NCBI RefSeq assembly: GCF_003226325.1
Contig: NZ_PDOD01000002.1
Location: forward strand, 558,001 to 622,000
DNA from: Salipaludibacillus keqinensis
GTDB lineage: Bacteria; Bacillota; Bacilli; Bacillales; Salisediminibacteriaceae
Length of the DNA stretch: 64,000 bases
Direction of reading: 5' to 3'
Below are positions 1 to 8,609 of this stretch, piece after piece (the first letter of the stretch is position 1; the number at the start of each line of letters is the position of its first letter). The notes beneath the pieces are model-generated. The model was not told the DNA's origin, did not search any database, and worked only from the letters and a program-made list of their open reading frames with translations. The translations under genes were made by a program, and so were the position numbers.

Positions 1-1
1 C

Positions 2-247
2 TCCAATGAAGAGTGGCAACATCTTCATGAAAATTGGATGGAAAAGTCGAGAAAAAAAGGAGAATATTGGCTAAGACCGATACACTGTACCGAAATAACA
101 CCTAATGAGACTCTATCATTCTCCAGTTTCGATCTTCGCATTAATCCATCAAACCTAAGGGGACATATTATCATTGAAGGTTTTGCCTTCTTCGATGAGA
201 TCAAACAAGGAGTTCCTGCGATTAATCACATCTCTTTTTATTTGTAA
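2..247 (+). CDS. C-terminal part of an unidentified protein (5' end outside window)
   Basis: The reading frame is open from the first codon at position 2 to a TAA at 245-247, so this is the tail of a longer gene. About 81 residues are visible. The first methionine in frame (position 38) has no ribosome binding site, which supports a partial gene rather than a small one. I do not recognise the family. In B. subtilis the gene beside fabI is the spore coat gene cotO, and the two glycosyltransferases next door could also fit a spore-surface setting, but the residues seen do not let me confirm a coat protein. Confidence 0.5.
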   Translation, partial: SNEEWQHLHENWMEKSRKKGEYWLRPIHCTEITPNETLSFSSFDLRINPSNLRGHIIIEGFAFFDEIKQGVPAINHISFYL

Positions 248-286
248 CAGGTTATCTTTTGCTTTCGTCCCGACCAATGGGTTGGT

Positions 287-322
287 GCAAGGCAGGTGCT
301 ACACCGTTAGCACCTGCCTTGC
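287..322. repeat. Perfect 15-bp palindrome, dispersed element copy 1
   Basis: The arms GCAAGGCAGGTGCTA (287-301) and its exact complement (308-322) enclose a 6-nt loop. There is no T-run on either side, so it is not a standard terminator. A related hairpin with the same AGGTGCTA/TAGCACCT core occurs at 44898-44941, and a half copy at about 10909-10927. Confidence 0.7.
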
Positions 323-360
323 ATGACCCCGTCCTGCAACGCAGAGCACTAACACAGCAT

Positions 361-1044
361 TCATTTTAAAGATGTGATAAATGATGAAAAATCTTCCGTA
401 TATTTCACCAAGTTGCTCTGTAAAAATTTTTCATTCTCTATCTTCCAAGTATGCTCGTTCGGATTGCTTCTAATTAACGTGTAATTGGCTTTGTCTGTAG
501 AATAAATCCGATATCCGAGACGTCTACATTGTTTTTGAAAGGCAATGTCTGAGCCTTCCCTCTGGTGACCAAACCCAACTTTGCTACCTACTTCTTTCAC
601 ACATGTAATGGTCCCACCAGCAACATATTGAACGTAACGGTCTTCCTTATTTCTGTTAAAGATACAAAGGGCTTTTTCTTGCTTGACATAGACATATATG
701 GTTGCTTTCCCTACGATAGCTGCTTTCGTTTGGTGAAACGCCTTCATCGTTTGCGTCAAATAATAAGGTGAATAATAATCATCATCATCAAATTTGGAAA
801 TATACTTGTGCTTAGCTTTCCTTATACCGAAATTCAAACACTCACCCAAGGAGTACGTTTCCTGTAATTGATAAACGGATACGTACTTTATCTGCTGGGC
901 TTTATCTTTCCATTCATCTATATTCATGTCATCTTTGTTTAAAATAACAATTAACTCTTTGTCTTTATACTGTTGCCTTTCATAATTTTGCAAAACGTTC
1001 GCAATCAAATGCTGTCTAATAGAACACGTGATAATCGAAACCAT
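361..1044 (-). CDS. Family 2 glycosyltransferase (copy 1)
   Basis: A 227-residue GT-A type glycosyltransferase. The N-terminus VSIITCSIRQ is the usual first strand of the nucleotide-sugar fold, and the acidic cluster FDDDDYYS near residue 95 is the metal-binding DXD region. There is no signal peptide or membrane helix, so it should act in the cytosol on an unknown acceptor. I chose the ATG at 1044 because GGAAGG lies just upstream and because it aligns with the start of the neighbouring paralogue; a TTG six codons earlier is possible. It lies 32 bp downstream of that paralogue, probably in one transcript. Spore-coat polysaccharide or glycoprotein synthesis is a guess from context. Confidence 0.8.
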   Translation of the reverse strand: MVSIITCSIRQHLIANVLQNYERQQYKDKELIVILNKDDMNIDEWKDKAQQIKYVSVYQLQETYSLGECLNFGIRKAKHKYISKFDDDDYYSPYYLTQTMKAFHQTKAAIVGKATIYVYVKQEKALCIFNRNKEDRYVQYVAGGTITCVKEVGSKVGFGHQREGSDIAFQKQCRRLGYRIYSTDKANYTLIRSNPNEHTWKIENEKFLQSNLVKYTEDFSSFITSLK

Positions 1045-1076
1045 AGAAACTTCCTTCCCCAAAGTCCATTCTAAGG

Positions 1077-1763
1077 TTACTCGTCTTTAGCTATGATAGA
1101 CTTAAAGTCTTTTGTGAAAGTTAGATTCTTACACCCCTTTATTAACCGATGATTAGGCTCTGAATGCGATGACAAATCTGCTCTTCTTATACATACAAAG
1201 TTATCTTTCCCGGTGGAATAAATCTTCTTTCCTTTCTTTACACTCTGAATCAAAAAAGAACCATCTTCACCTCGGTTAATATTAGGAAAATGGATTTGTG
1301 GAAAGAGGGATTTCTGAAACATAAGCGTAGCTCCTCTTACATTTCTGACATATTTATTTTCAAAATTAGGTCTGTGGATTCCTAATAGGCTACTGTCTTC
1401 AAAATACGTATAGACCGTTCTTTTTCCCACGATCGCGGCGTTTGTTTTCCTAAATGCTTTCAAGGATTGAGTTAAATAGAACGGCGCATAATAATCATCG
1501 TCATCAAACTTCGCCACATATGGATACTTTGCTCTAGATACAGCTTCATTTAAGCAATTTCCTAATGTGGTATTCTGTGGAAGTTGCACGACAGTTATTT
1601 GATCTTCATCTTTTGTTCGGACCTTCCATTTATTGATATCTATTTCATCACAATTCAAAATAATGATAAGTTCTTTCTCTTTCCACACTTGCCTTGAAAA
1701 GTTTTCGATCACATTCTCCATATAATGATCTCTCATCGTGCAAGTAATCACTGAAACTTCCAT
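1077..1763 (-). CDS. Family 2 glycosyltransferase (copy 2)
   Basis: A 228-residue paralogue of the next gene. It shares the opening VSVITCTMRDHY, the block FDDDDYYAPFYLTQSLKAF with the DXD metal site, and the motif AAIVGKRTVYTYF. The start has a good ribosome binding site (AGGAGAGG). No transmembrane segment or signal peptide is visible. The two genes look like a tandem duplication with about 40 to 50 percent identity by eye, retained with different C-terminal halves, which suggests different donors or acceptors. First gene of a two-gene transcript, separated from fabI by a terminator. Confidence 0.8.
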   Translation of the reverse strand: MEVSVITCTMRDHYMENVIENFSRQVWKEKELIIILNCDEIDINKWKVRTKDEDQITVVQLPQNTTLGNCLNEAVSRAKYPYVAKFDDDDYYAPFYLTQSLKAFRKTNAAIVGKRTVYTYFEDSSLLGIHRPNFENKYVRNVRGATLMFQKSLFPQIHFPNINRGEDGSFLIQSVKKGKKIYSTGKDNFVCIRRADLSSHSEPNHRLIKGCKNLTFTKDFKSIIAKDE

Positions 1764-1854
1764 GCGCCCTCTCCTAGAAACGATTTATTTAACTATATTA
1801 TCTTTTAAGGAAAAGTATGAAAGCCTTCTGTTTAGTTAAGCTTTTACACAACCG

Positions 1855-1895
1855 AAAAAAGCCTACAACTTGGTTGTAGACCAAATCGCAGGCTT
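1855..1895 (-). terminator. Rho-independent terminator of fabI
   Basis: On the minus strand AGCCT...CTACAAC pairs with GTTGTAG...AGGCT and is followed by a run of six T. It lies 20 bp after the fabI stop codon. Confidence 0.8.
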
Positions 1896-1914
1896 CCATT
1901 TTTGAATTGTTTAA

Positions 1915-2694
1915 TTACATTAATCCTGTTACGTGATAGCCGCCGTCCACGTGCAACAATTCGCCGGTGATTCCTTTTGATAAATCACTCATAAGGAACA
2001 GCGCTGTATCGCCAACTTCTTCTGTAGTGACCGTTCGTTTTAATGGGGCATTGGCTTCCATTTCTTGCAACACTTCATTGAAACCACCGATCCCTTTTGC
2101 AGATAACGTTCTGATCGGTCCAGCTGAGATCGCATTCACACGAATCTGCTCTTTCCCTAAATCATTAGCTAAATACTTAACGCTTGCATCCAAGCTAGCT
2201 TTGGCCACACCCATCACATTATAGTTCTTAACGACACGCTCTCCACCTAGGTAAGTAAGCGTCACAATGCTTCCACCATCTGTCATAAGTGGTCTCGCCG
2301 CTTTCGTTACGGCCGTTAAAGAATAAGCGCTAATATTTTGCGCTAACAAAAATCCGTCTCTAGTCGTATTTAAATACTCTCCATCCAATTCTTCCCGATT
2401 CGCGAAAGCAATACAATGAGCAATTCCGTGAATGACGCCCACTTCTTCTTTGATTTGGTTGAACGTTTCCTCTACATCCTCATCTTTTGTTACATCACAC
2501 GGCAACACAAGATGATTGTCTGCATCTAACGAATTTGCTAGATCTCTAACGTTCTTCTCTAGTCGTTCCCCTGCATATGTAAAAATTAGTTTCGCCCCTG
2601 CTTTATGTAAAGATTGGGCAATTCCCCAAGCAATACTTCGTTTATTCGCTACACCCATGATGACATAGGTTCGTTGACTTAAATCAATCTTCAT
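1915..2694 (-). CDS. fabI: Enoyl-[acyl-carrier-protein] reductase (NADH)
   Basis: A 259-residue short-chain dehydrogenase that carries out the last reduction of each fatty acid elongation cycle, trans-2-enoyl-ACP to acyl-ACP. Visible hallmarks are the N-terminal nucleotide-binding strand YVIMGVANKRSIAWGIA, the Tyr-x6-Lys catalytic pair in YNVMGVAKASLD, and the C-terminal GELLHVDGGYHVTGL. Length equals that of B. subtilis FabI (258). The ribosome binding site GAGGAGGAA is well placed. A FapR-like operator lies upstream, so it should be repressed when malonyl-CoA is low, together with fabH-fabF at 45-47 kb. Confidence 0.97.
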   Translation of the reverse strand: MKIDLSQRTYVIMGVANKRSIAWGIAQSLHKAGAKLIFTYAGERLEKNVRDLANSLDADNHLVLPCDVTKDEDVEETFNQIKEEVGVIHGIAHCIAFANREELDGEYLNTTRDGFLLAQNISAYSLTAVTKAARPLMTDGGSIVTLTYLGGERVVKNYNVMGVAKASLDASVKYLANDLGKEQIRVNAISAGPIRTLSAKGIGGFNEVLQEMEANAPLKRTVTTEEVGDTALFLMSDLSKGITGELLHVDGGYHVTGLM

Positions 2695-2726
2695 GACTGA
2701 TTCCTCCTCATAACATATACGTGATA

Positions 2727-2743
2727 TTAGTACTTGGTCATAA
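2727..2743. promoter_or_regulatory. FapR-like operator upstream of fabI
   Basis: TTAGTACTTGGTCATAA closely matches the FapR consensus TTAGTACCTRGTCTTAA known from Bacillus lipid genes. It lies 33 bp before the fabI start, where bound FapR would cover the promoter. Malonyl-CoA relieves FapR repression in B. subtilis. Confidence 0.75.
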
Positions 2744-2873
2744 TTTTAACCTAGCTAGATAGAAACGTCAATCAGCATCTCCCTTCCGCTGAAGGAAGTA
2801 GTTAATTTCGACAAATATGGGGAATGTAATGATTAGTTGCTGTAGTATACCGAATGTAAACGGAGGACTGTTT

Positions 2874-3614
2874 ATGAATAAGTATGATGTGATCGGAGAT
2901 GTTCACGGGTGTTATGAAGAATTGATTGAGCTGTTAAGTCAATTAGGTTATTCCCAAGAAGGGCGTCATCTTACTCACCCAGAAGGAAGAAAGCCTGTTT
3001 TTTTAGGAGATTTAACTGACCGTGGTCCCTCTTCTGTTAAAACCATTGAAGAAGTAGCAAACTGGGTTTTCCGAGAGGAAGCTTTATATTGTCCAGGTAA
3101 TCATTGTGATAAATTGTATCGGTACTTTTTAGGACGAAAAGTGATGATTAAACACGGGTTGGAAACAACCGTTGAAGAACTGGAACAGCTTAGCCCATCT
3201 GAATACAAGAAGGTGTCCGCGTTGTTTATCCAATTGTATGAGCAATCGCCACTTTATTTGGAACTGGATGACCAACAGCTCATTGTTGCCCATGCCGGCA
3301 TTCGACCTGACTACATAGGTAAAAATGGGGGAAAAGTGAAAACGTTCGTCCTCTATGGTGATATAACCGGTGAAAAACATGAGGATGGTAGGCCTGTTCG
3401 CCGGGACTGGGCAGCGAAACATCACTTCCATTCCTTGGTAGTTTATGGGCACACACCTGTAAGTGAACCTCGTTGGCTAGGTGAAACGGTCAATATAGAT
3501 ACAGGGTGTGTATTTGGTGGCAGTCTCACAGCTTTACGCTGGCCTGAACGAAGCACGCAATCTGTGCCTTCCAAACAACCCCATATTCAAGAAAAATTCC
3601 AGTCATTTGATTGA
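2874..3614 (+). CDS. prpE: Bis(5'-nucleosyl)-tetraphosphatase PrpE
   Basis: A 246-residue calcineurin-like metallophosphoesterase. The signature motifs are in order: [13 protein letters not shown] (D-x-H-G), [10 protein letters not shown] (G-D-x2-D-R-G), CPGNHCDKL (G-N-H-D/C) and YGHTPV. The B. subtilis homologue cleaves Ap4A asymmetrically and is linked to spore germination. I chose the ATG at 2874, preceded by CGGAGGA at normal spacing; an in-frame ATG at 2817 lacks a ribosome binding site. It converges on the pseudouridine synthase gene and shares a bidirectional terminator that begins inside its last codons. Confidence 0.92.
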   Translation: MNKYDVIGDVHGCYEELIELLSQLGYSQEGRHLTHPEGRKPVFLGDLTDRGPSSVKTIEEVANWVFREEALYCPGNHCDKLYRYFLGRKVMIKHGLETTVEELEQLSPSEYKKVSALFIQLYEQSPLYLELDDQQLIVAHAGIRPDYIGKNGGKVKTFVLYGDITGEKHEDGRPVRRDWAAKHHFHSLVVYGHTPVSEPRWLGETVNIDTGCVFGGSLTALRWPERSTQSVPSKQPHIQEKFQSFD

Positions 3615-3623
3615 CTGGAATTT
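3594..3623. terminator. Bidirectional terminator between prpE and the rluD-like gene
   Basis: A 12-bp perfect stem (AAATTCCAGTCA and its complement) with a 6-nt loop. It overlaps the prpE stop codon and has A and T tracts on the two sides. Confidence 0.65.
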
Positions 3624-3629
3624 GTTACA

Positions 3630-4517
3630 TTAGCTTTGAAAATCTGCAGGAGTTTCTGCTTTAAAACATAATTTTTTCTTTGTTATTGGGTGATAAAAGC
3701 ATAGCTCGGATGAATGAAGAGCTTGTCGTTCCATATGAAGAGCTTTTCCCCCGTATAAAGTGTCCCCAATTAACGGATGACCGATCGCCGCCATATGAAC
3801 CCTGATTTGATGAGTTCGCCCTGTATCCAATCTGACTCGAACGAGAGAAAAAGGGTGATCTCCTTCTACCCGTTCATAGTGGGTCGTTGCCAATTGACCC
3901 TCTTCGCTTATCTGTCTTTCAATCAAACTGTCCCTGTTCCTGGCAATTGGGAAGTGAATGGAGCCCCATTGCCATCGCAGCTTTCCTGTCAATAAAGCCA
4001 CATACGTCCGCTGAATAGACCCATGAAGTTGTTGCTCCATACATAAGTGATGACTATAACGATGTTTAGCAATAAGCATTAATCCTGAAGTATCGCGATC
4101 CAACCGATTCACCGCGTGAAACGTTGCTGGCCATTCCTGTAAATGATAATGATTAATTACAGCTCCTGCAATCGATGGATCTTCAACATTGTCTGTAGGA
4201 ATGGTCACCATTTTTGCTGGTTTATTTATAACTAAAACATGGTCGTCTTCGAAAACAACGTTCAGGGAAAAGGCAATCGGTTTTATTTTTTGGCTCACTT
4301 CTTCATTAGGAAGAATAACGACTACGGTATCTCCTCCGTTCAAATGGGTTCTTACTGTTTTTTCCGCTCCGTTTACACAGATCGAACCCCCTTTGAATTT
4401 GATTTCAGCCAGCGTTTTTCTAGATATGTTTTGTACATCTCTTAAGTACTCTTTCAACTTTAGACCTGACTCATGATGTGCAACCTTCCATGATAAGCGA
4501 ATCTCTTTCTTTATCAT
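3630..4517 (-). CDS. yjbO: RluD/RluA-family 23S rRNA pseudouridine synthase (YjbO-like)
   Basis: A 295-residue pseudouridine synthase. It has an N-terminal S4-like RNA-binding region (about residues 20-80) and the catalytic block [18 protein letters not shown], in which the Asp of RLDRDTSG is the nucleophile of the RluA family. The motif [21 protein letters not shown] completes the active-site core. The start at 4517 overlaps the nadF stop in an ATGA arrangement, which indicates translational coupling; a longer frame upstream is out of register with any ribosome binding site. Third gene of relQ-nadF-yjbO, as in B. subtilis. The target uridine cannot be told from sequence. Confidence 0.92.
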   Translation of the reverse strand: MIKKEIRLSWKVAHHESGLKLKEYLRDVQNISRKTLAEIKFKGGSICVNGAEKTVRTHLNGGDTVVVILPNEEVSQKIKPIAFSLNVVFEDDHVLVINKPAKMVTIPTDNVEDPSIAGAVINHYHLQEWPATFHAVNRLDRDTSGLMLIAKHRYSHHLCMEQQLHGSIQRTYVALLTGKLRWQWGSIHFPIARNRDSLIERQISEEGQLATTHYERVEGDHPFSLVRVRLDTGRTHQIRVHMAAIGHPLIGDTLYGGKALHMERQALHSSELCFYHPITKKKLCFKAETPADFQS

Positions 4518-5308
4518 TCGGCTATAAAGGACTCTTTCACTCGTTTCCAGAAGGGGAACGGTCTGAATCTGGCAAAACGGACTCGTTCTTCTGCTACTCG
4601 GCATTGGATAGATTTCACTTGTTTTTGCACGAGTGTTCTATGATCCACGGTAACTTGGAAATCTACATCATTCTTAGGTTTCAACAAACAGGTGTGATGT
4701 TGAGGTAAGACGAGTGGAGACCCAACAGTACGGTAGACACGGTTATTGATTGAGGCCATCTCAGCTAGCTGGATCGATGATAAAGAAGGATGTAAAATGG
4801 CTCCACCTAAGGCTTTATTGTAAGCCGTACTTCCTGAAGGAGTGGACAAGCATAGACCATCGCCACGGAATGTCTCAAACAAATCCCCTTTGATCTCGAT
4901 ATCCATCACTAAGGACCCTTCCATACTTTTCACTGTGCATTCATTTAAAGCAAGGTAACGTTCTGATTTTTGTTCCCCATTGTGTCGAATAATCACTTCC
5001 AGCAAAGGATATTCAACTATTTTAAATGGGGTTTTAGCAATATGTATCACTAACTTTTCCACTTCATCAGGCTTCCAATCGGCATAAAACCCTAAATGTC
5101 CGGTATGTACGCCCACGAAAGATGTTTGCTCTAGACGATGGGTATATTGATGGAAGGCTTCCAATAACGTTCCATCTCCCCCAACAGAGATGACAATATC
5201 TGGTTCTTCTGCGTTGTAAGTCAACTCAAACTCTTGCAAATAATTCTTGATTTTCTGAGTGAGATTATTTGAAGCATGATCCCCACGAGACAGGATGTTG
5301 AATTTCAT
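4514..5308 (-). CDS. nadF: NAD kinase
   Basis: A 264-residue ATP/polyphosphate-dependent NAD kinase that makes NADP+ in the cytosol. The diagnostic [10 protein letters not shown] motif is at about residue 43, and the NAD-binding segment [17 protein letters not shown] lies near the middle, followed by the C-terminal beta-sandwich. Length equals that of B. subtilis PpnKA/NadF (266). The ribosome binding site AAAGGAGGG is strong. It lies 19 bp after relQ and overlaps the pseudouridine synthase gene by 4 bp, so the three genes form one operon. Also known as ppnKA or nadK. Confidence 0.96.
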   Translation of the reverse strand: MKFNILSRGDHASNNLTQKIKNYLQEFELTYNAEEPDIVISVGGDGTLLEAFHQYTHRLEQTSFVGVHTGHLGFYADWKPDEVEKLVIHIAKTPFKIVEYPLLEVIIRHNGEQKSERYLALNECTVKSMEGSLVMDIEIKGDLFETFRGDGLCLSTPSGSTAYNKALGGAILHPSLSSIQLAEMASINNRVYRTVGSPLVLPQHHTCLLKPKNDVDFQVTVDHRTLVQKQVKSIQCRVAEERVRFARFRPFPFWKRVKESFIAE

Positions 5309-5327
5309 CCAATAACCCTCCTTTCAT

Positions 5328-5963
5328 TTAGCCCCTTTTTCTTAATGATTCTCTTTGTTTGGATATGATTTGCTGGGCATCTTGCACTTCTCCACGAATT
5401 TTAGACATTTCTTCGTCTAGTTGATAGGCAGCTTCTGCAGCCTTTTGTAGACGCTGTTCAATTTCTTCAGGAATCTTCCCTGAATATTTGTACTGCAAGG
5501 AGTGTTCAATCGTCGCCCAAAAGTTCATTGCCAACGTCCGGATTTGCAGCTCAACCAAAATAGGTTTCTCACCATCGATCGTTTGAACAGGATAACGAAG
5601 GATCATATGATAAGATCGATAGCCGCTCCTTTTCTCATTCTTGATATAATCCCGTTCCTCTGCAATTTCAAAATCCGTTCGGGCATGAATAAGCTCTGCT
5701 ACCGTATCAATATCACCAACAAACTGGCACATCACTCTGACACCGGCCAAATCCTGCATCTCATCTTCTAATTTATTTAATGGGATGCTCTTTCTTTTCG
5801 CCTTCTCTAATATACTTGAAACGGGTTTCACTCTACCGGTGACAAATTCAATTGGAGTATGCTTGGAAGTAAGTTGATATTGATCGCGAATTCCTTTTAG
5901 TTTAATTTTTAGTTCTTCTACAGCCTGTTTGTAAGGCGTAAGCATGACATCCCAATCCATCAT
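5328..5963 (-). CDS. relQ: Small alarmone synthetase RelQ (SAS1, GTP pyrophosphokinase)
   Basis: A 211-residue single-domain (p)ppGpp synthetase without a hydrolase or TGS domain. The synthetase core is clear: IEFVTGRVKPVSSILEKA, MQDLAGVRVMCQFVGDID (D of the DLAG motif), RDYI...GYRSYHMIL and the catalytic E-x-Q in VELQIRTLAMNFWATIEHS. It matches B. subtilis YjbM/RelQ nearly end to end. The family forms tetramers allosterically activated by pppGpp. First gene of the relQ-nadF-yjbO operon. The first of two adjacent ATG codons has the better spacing to GGTGGTGA. Confidence 0.96.
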   Translation of the reverse strand: MMDWDVMLTPYKQAVEELKIKLKGIRDQYQLTSKHTPIEFVTGRVKPVSSILEKAKRKSIPLNKLEDEMQDLAGVRVMCQFVGDIDTVAELIHARTDFEIAEERDYIKNEKRSGYRSYHMILRYPVQTIDGEKPILVELQIRTLAMNFWATIEHSLQYKYSGKIPEEIEQRLQKAAEAAYQLDEEMSKIRGEVQDAQQIISKQRESLRKRG

Positions 5964-6012
5964 TCTAACGTCACCACCTATTTTATAATCTTAGATATGT
6001 ATAGCTCATCAA

Positions 6013-6411
6013 TTATTCGAAATTGATCGACTTGAAAGACTGCTCTACTTCTTCCACAAATTCAGAACCATAATTATGGTTCCCTTTAATATTATCTAAT
6101 AAAAGATTCATTTCTTCCTGAAAATTCTTCAATTCAATGGGCGCATCTTTTAGATGAGACACCATGACCTCTGCTTGTTTATTTGTTGTCATAACCTCAT
6201 CAATGGTTACCCAGTGGTTGTGAGGGATGCGTAGATGATGGTAGCCTTCATCGTTTTCTAATAAATAGATAAAAGCTTTGTTGTCAGAGTCTACCAATAT
6301 CCTTCCAACTGGCTCGAATGTTTTCCATTCAACTGCTGAAATGTCGTTATTGACCGAGAAGATGACGCGATCATCTTCTTGAACAATATCTGTTACTAGA
6401 AGTGTGTTCAT
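6013..6411 (-). CDS. yjbL: UPF0738 family protein YjbL
   Basis: A 132-residue protein of the UPF0738 family, placed exactly where yjbL lies in B. subtilis, between relQ and yjbK. It is acidic, has no signal peptide or membrane segment and no catalytic motif I recognise. Strong ribosome binding site (AAAGGAGGA). It is divergent from yjbK and about 50 bp upstream of relQ. Function unknown; the family assignment rests on synteny plus length and general pattern. Confidence 0.8.
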   Translation of the reverse strand: MNTLLVTDIVQEDDRVIFSVNNDISAVEWKTFEPVGRILVDSDNKAFIYLLENDEGYHHLRIPHNHWVTIDEVMTTNKQAEVMVSHLKDAPIELKNFQEEMNLLLDNIKGNHNYGSEFVEEVEQSFKSINFE

Positions 6412-6619
6412 AAATCTTCCTCCTTTGAATCATTAGTTTCATTTTATCATAGTCGCCCTTTTCTACGTAATAAAATCATACAGAGACGGTTCATTTCATT
6501 CAATCGACTTATTGTAAATGCTAAAAACGTATGGAATAATATGATTATCAAACCACAAGTACTGTGACTCCTAACTCGGAAAATTGAAACGATACTAATC
6601 AGATGTGCAGGTGAATAAG

Positions 6620-7210
6620 TTGAATCAAGAAATTGAGATCGAATTCAAAAACTTAATTAATAAAGACGTATACCACGACCTTTTAAAGAAATATGAATCT
6701 TCACGCTCTCCCATCTTCAAACAAGTAAACCATTATTTTGACACTGATTTATTCTCATTAAAAGCTAAAGGTGCCGCTCTTCGTGTCCGATATAAAAAAG
6801 AGGGTTATATTTTAACATTGAAACAGCCACATGAAGGAGCAATTCTTGAAACGCATCAATCTATTTCTGAATCAGAGTTTCTCTCTTTCAAACAACATGG
6901 CTCCCTTACTAGCGGAGATGTTTATCATCAATTGATTGAGTTACTGGAAAATAACCTTCCTCCCCTTCATTATTTAGGCTATTTAACAACTGAGAGAACT
7001 GAAATATCATTGAACGATGGATTACTCGTTCTAGATAAGAGTTATTATTTTGATGAAATAGATTACGAAATTGAATTTGAATGTACTGAAGCTGTGGCTG
7101 GACAAGCCGCTTTTGAAAAATTATTGGAGAACTGGAAGCTTGATTGGGTTAAACCAGCAAATAAAATTGAGCGATTTTATCAAGCAAAACAAAGGTTTGA
7201 AAGATCGTAA
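6620..7210 (+). CDS. yjbK: CYTH domain protein YjbK
   Basis: A 196-residue CYTH (triphosphate tunnel metalloenzyme) protein. The defining EIEIEFK motif is at the N-terminus, followed by the charged tunnel strands GAALRVRYKKEGYILTLK, ILETHQSISESE and the C-terminal YEIEFECTEA. Members hydrolyse triphosphorylated substrates with Mg2+; the substrate here is unknown. I favour the TTG at 6620, which has AGGTGA five bases upstream; in-frame GTG codons at 6605 and 6611 would add a few residues before the conserved motif. Next gene is the lytic transglycosylase, as in B. subtilis. Confidence 0.88.
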   Translation: MNQEIEIEFKNLINKDVYHDLLKKYESSRSPIFKQVNHYFDTDLFSLKAKGAALRVRYKKEGYILTLKQPHEGAILETHQSISESEFLSFKQHGSLTSGDVYHQLIELLENNLPPLHYLGYLTTERTEISLNDGLLVLDKSYYFDEIDYEIEFECTEAVAGQAAFEKLLENWKLDWVKPANKIERFYQAKQRFERS

Positions 7211-7254
7211 AGCACCATAACTTGGATTGATGATTTCTTGGAGGAGTGTAAAGA

Positions 7255-7899
7255 ATGAAAACGAATTTTATGAATGATTTTTACCAATGGCAGGTATTAA
7301 AATCTTGGGGTGAGCGCCAGAGTAACCAGCTAAATAAAACGCCTCAACCTTTGCAACTGGGATTCAACGAGCTCCTTCAGAAACAAATAGAAACGGCTAA
7401 CCAAAATTTAGAGCAGCTAAACACTCAATCTCATTCGATGTCTGCAGAGCCACTCTCTAGTCCTTCGCGAGAGGCGACTTTATCCAGCCAATCAGCGTCA
7501 GACCAGCATTATATGCCAATGATTAAGCAGGCTGCTGAGAAACATGGAGTTGATGAACAATTAATCTACTCCATTATCAAACACGAATCCAATTTCAAAC
7601 ACGATGCCCAAAGCCATGCCGGTGCACAAGGGTTAATGCAACTCATGCCAAATACCGCCAAAGGCCTTGGGGTGAAAAACAGCTTCGATCCCGTTGACAA
7701 TATTGACGGAGGCACTCGTTATATTAAAGCGATGTTAAACAAATACAACGGAAATGTATCTATGGCTCTCGCTGCCTATAATGCTGGACCTGGAAATGTG
7801 GATCGTCATGGAGGAATTCCTCCCTTTAAAGAAACCCAAGCTTATGTCCCACGTGTATTAAACACATACGAGCAATTGTCTAACCAATCGTTCGCTTAA
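7255..7899 (+). CDS. cwlQ: Lytic transglycosylase with SLT domain (YjbJ/CwlQ-like)
   Basis: A 214-residue protein with a C-terminal SLT lysozyme-like domain (about residues 95-205). Hallmarks are the catalytic Glu in [32 protein letters not shown] and [12 protein letters not shown]. It cleaves the MurNAc-GlcNAc bond of peptidoglycan; B. subtilis CwlQ has both muramidase and lytic transglycosylase activity. The first ~90 residues are Gln/Ser rich and probably a flexible linker; no clear signal peptide is seen, which is also so in close relatives. A terminator follows. Confidence 0.92.
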   Translation: MKTNFMNDFYQWQVLKSWGERQSNQLNKTPQPLQLGFNELLQKQIETANQNLEQLNTQSHSMSAEPLSSPSREATLSSQSASDQHYMPMIKQAAEKHGVDEQLIYSIIKHESNFKHDAQSHAGAQGLMQLMPNTAKGLGVKNSFDPVDNIDGGTRYIKAMLNKYNGNVSMALAAYNAGPGNVDRHGGIPPFKETQAYVPRVLNTYEQLSNQSFA

Positions 7900-7970
7900 T
7901 GAAAAAGTTCTAATGTATAAACAACTCGGCAAAACAACTGAACCAAACAAAACTTATGCAACGTCCCTGA

Positions 7971-8002
7971 AAAAGGGCTCATTCTTTGAAATGAGCCCTT
8001 TT
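7971..8002 (+). terminator. Rho-independent terminator after cwlQ
   Basis: AAAAGGGCTCATT pairs with AATGAGCCCTTTT around a short loop, with T residues following. Confidence 0.8.
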
Positions 8003-8183
8003 ACTGTGTTTTCCATTCACATATAGTTCACATTTGTTGCTACAAATACGCCTCCTTGCTACAATAACGATACATACGAGTACAGAGTCCCTGCAGACCC
8101 TATTCTGGCAGTCTTCGAAATCATGCCTACAGAACGACATTCTGCAGCTCGACATTTAACAACTGTAATAAAAGGAGCACGAC

Positions 8184-8609
8184 ATGACAGAGCCAAATAA
8201 ACAAACCGCCTATGAGCTTATTGGTAAAAAAAGATTAAGTGAGCTTGTTGATCGGTTTTATGAATTAGTATCAACGCATCCTGAATTAACAGCTATTTTT
8301 CCGGATGATTTATCGGAAACGGCACGTAAGCAAAAGCAGTTCCTTACTCAATTCTTCGGTGGACCATCCATTTACACGGAGGAACACGGCCATCCTATGT
8401 TACGGGCAAGGCACATGCCATTTCCTATTACTCCAAGTCGAGGTGAAGCCTGGCTTTCATGTATGGCTCAAGCACTAGTAGAAACGAATATAGAAGAACC
8501 ATTACGATCGGCGATTCTAGAGCGATTAACTTACACAGCACGCCACATGATCAACAGTGAGGAGCAATCATCCTCGTCAGATAAAGCTGGAAGGTGGGAT
8601 GAATCATGA
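8184..8609 (+). CDS. yjbI: Group II truncated haemoglobin YjbI
   Basis: A 141-residue truncated haemoglobin. The block FFGGPSIYTEEHGHPMLRAR contains the proximal (F8) histidine and is typical of group II globins of Gram-positive bacteria. The stop codon overlaps the spxH start (ATGA), so the two are translationally coupled, as in B. subtilis. The family binds O2 and NO and may peroxidatively protect against reactive species; pairing with the thioredoxin-fold adaptor SpxH points to redox or nitrosative stress. The ribosome binding site is AAAGGAG. Confidence 0.94.
   Translation: MTEPNKQTAYELIGKKRLSELVDRFYELVSTHPELTAIFPDDLSETARKQKQFLTQFFGGPSIYTEEHGHPMLRARHMPFPITPSRGEAWLSCMAQALVETNIEEPLRSAILERLTYTARHMINSEEQSSSSDKAGRWDES

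Noticed and set aside
2817-2873. Longer PrpE starting at 2817
   Set aside because: No ribosome binding site, and the family begins at the ATG at 2874, which has CGGAGGA.
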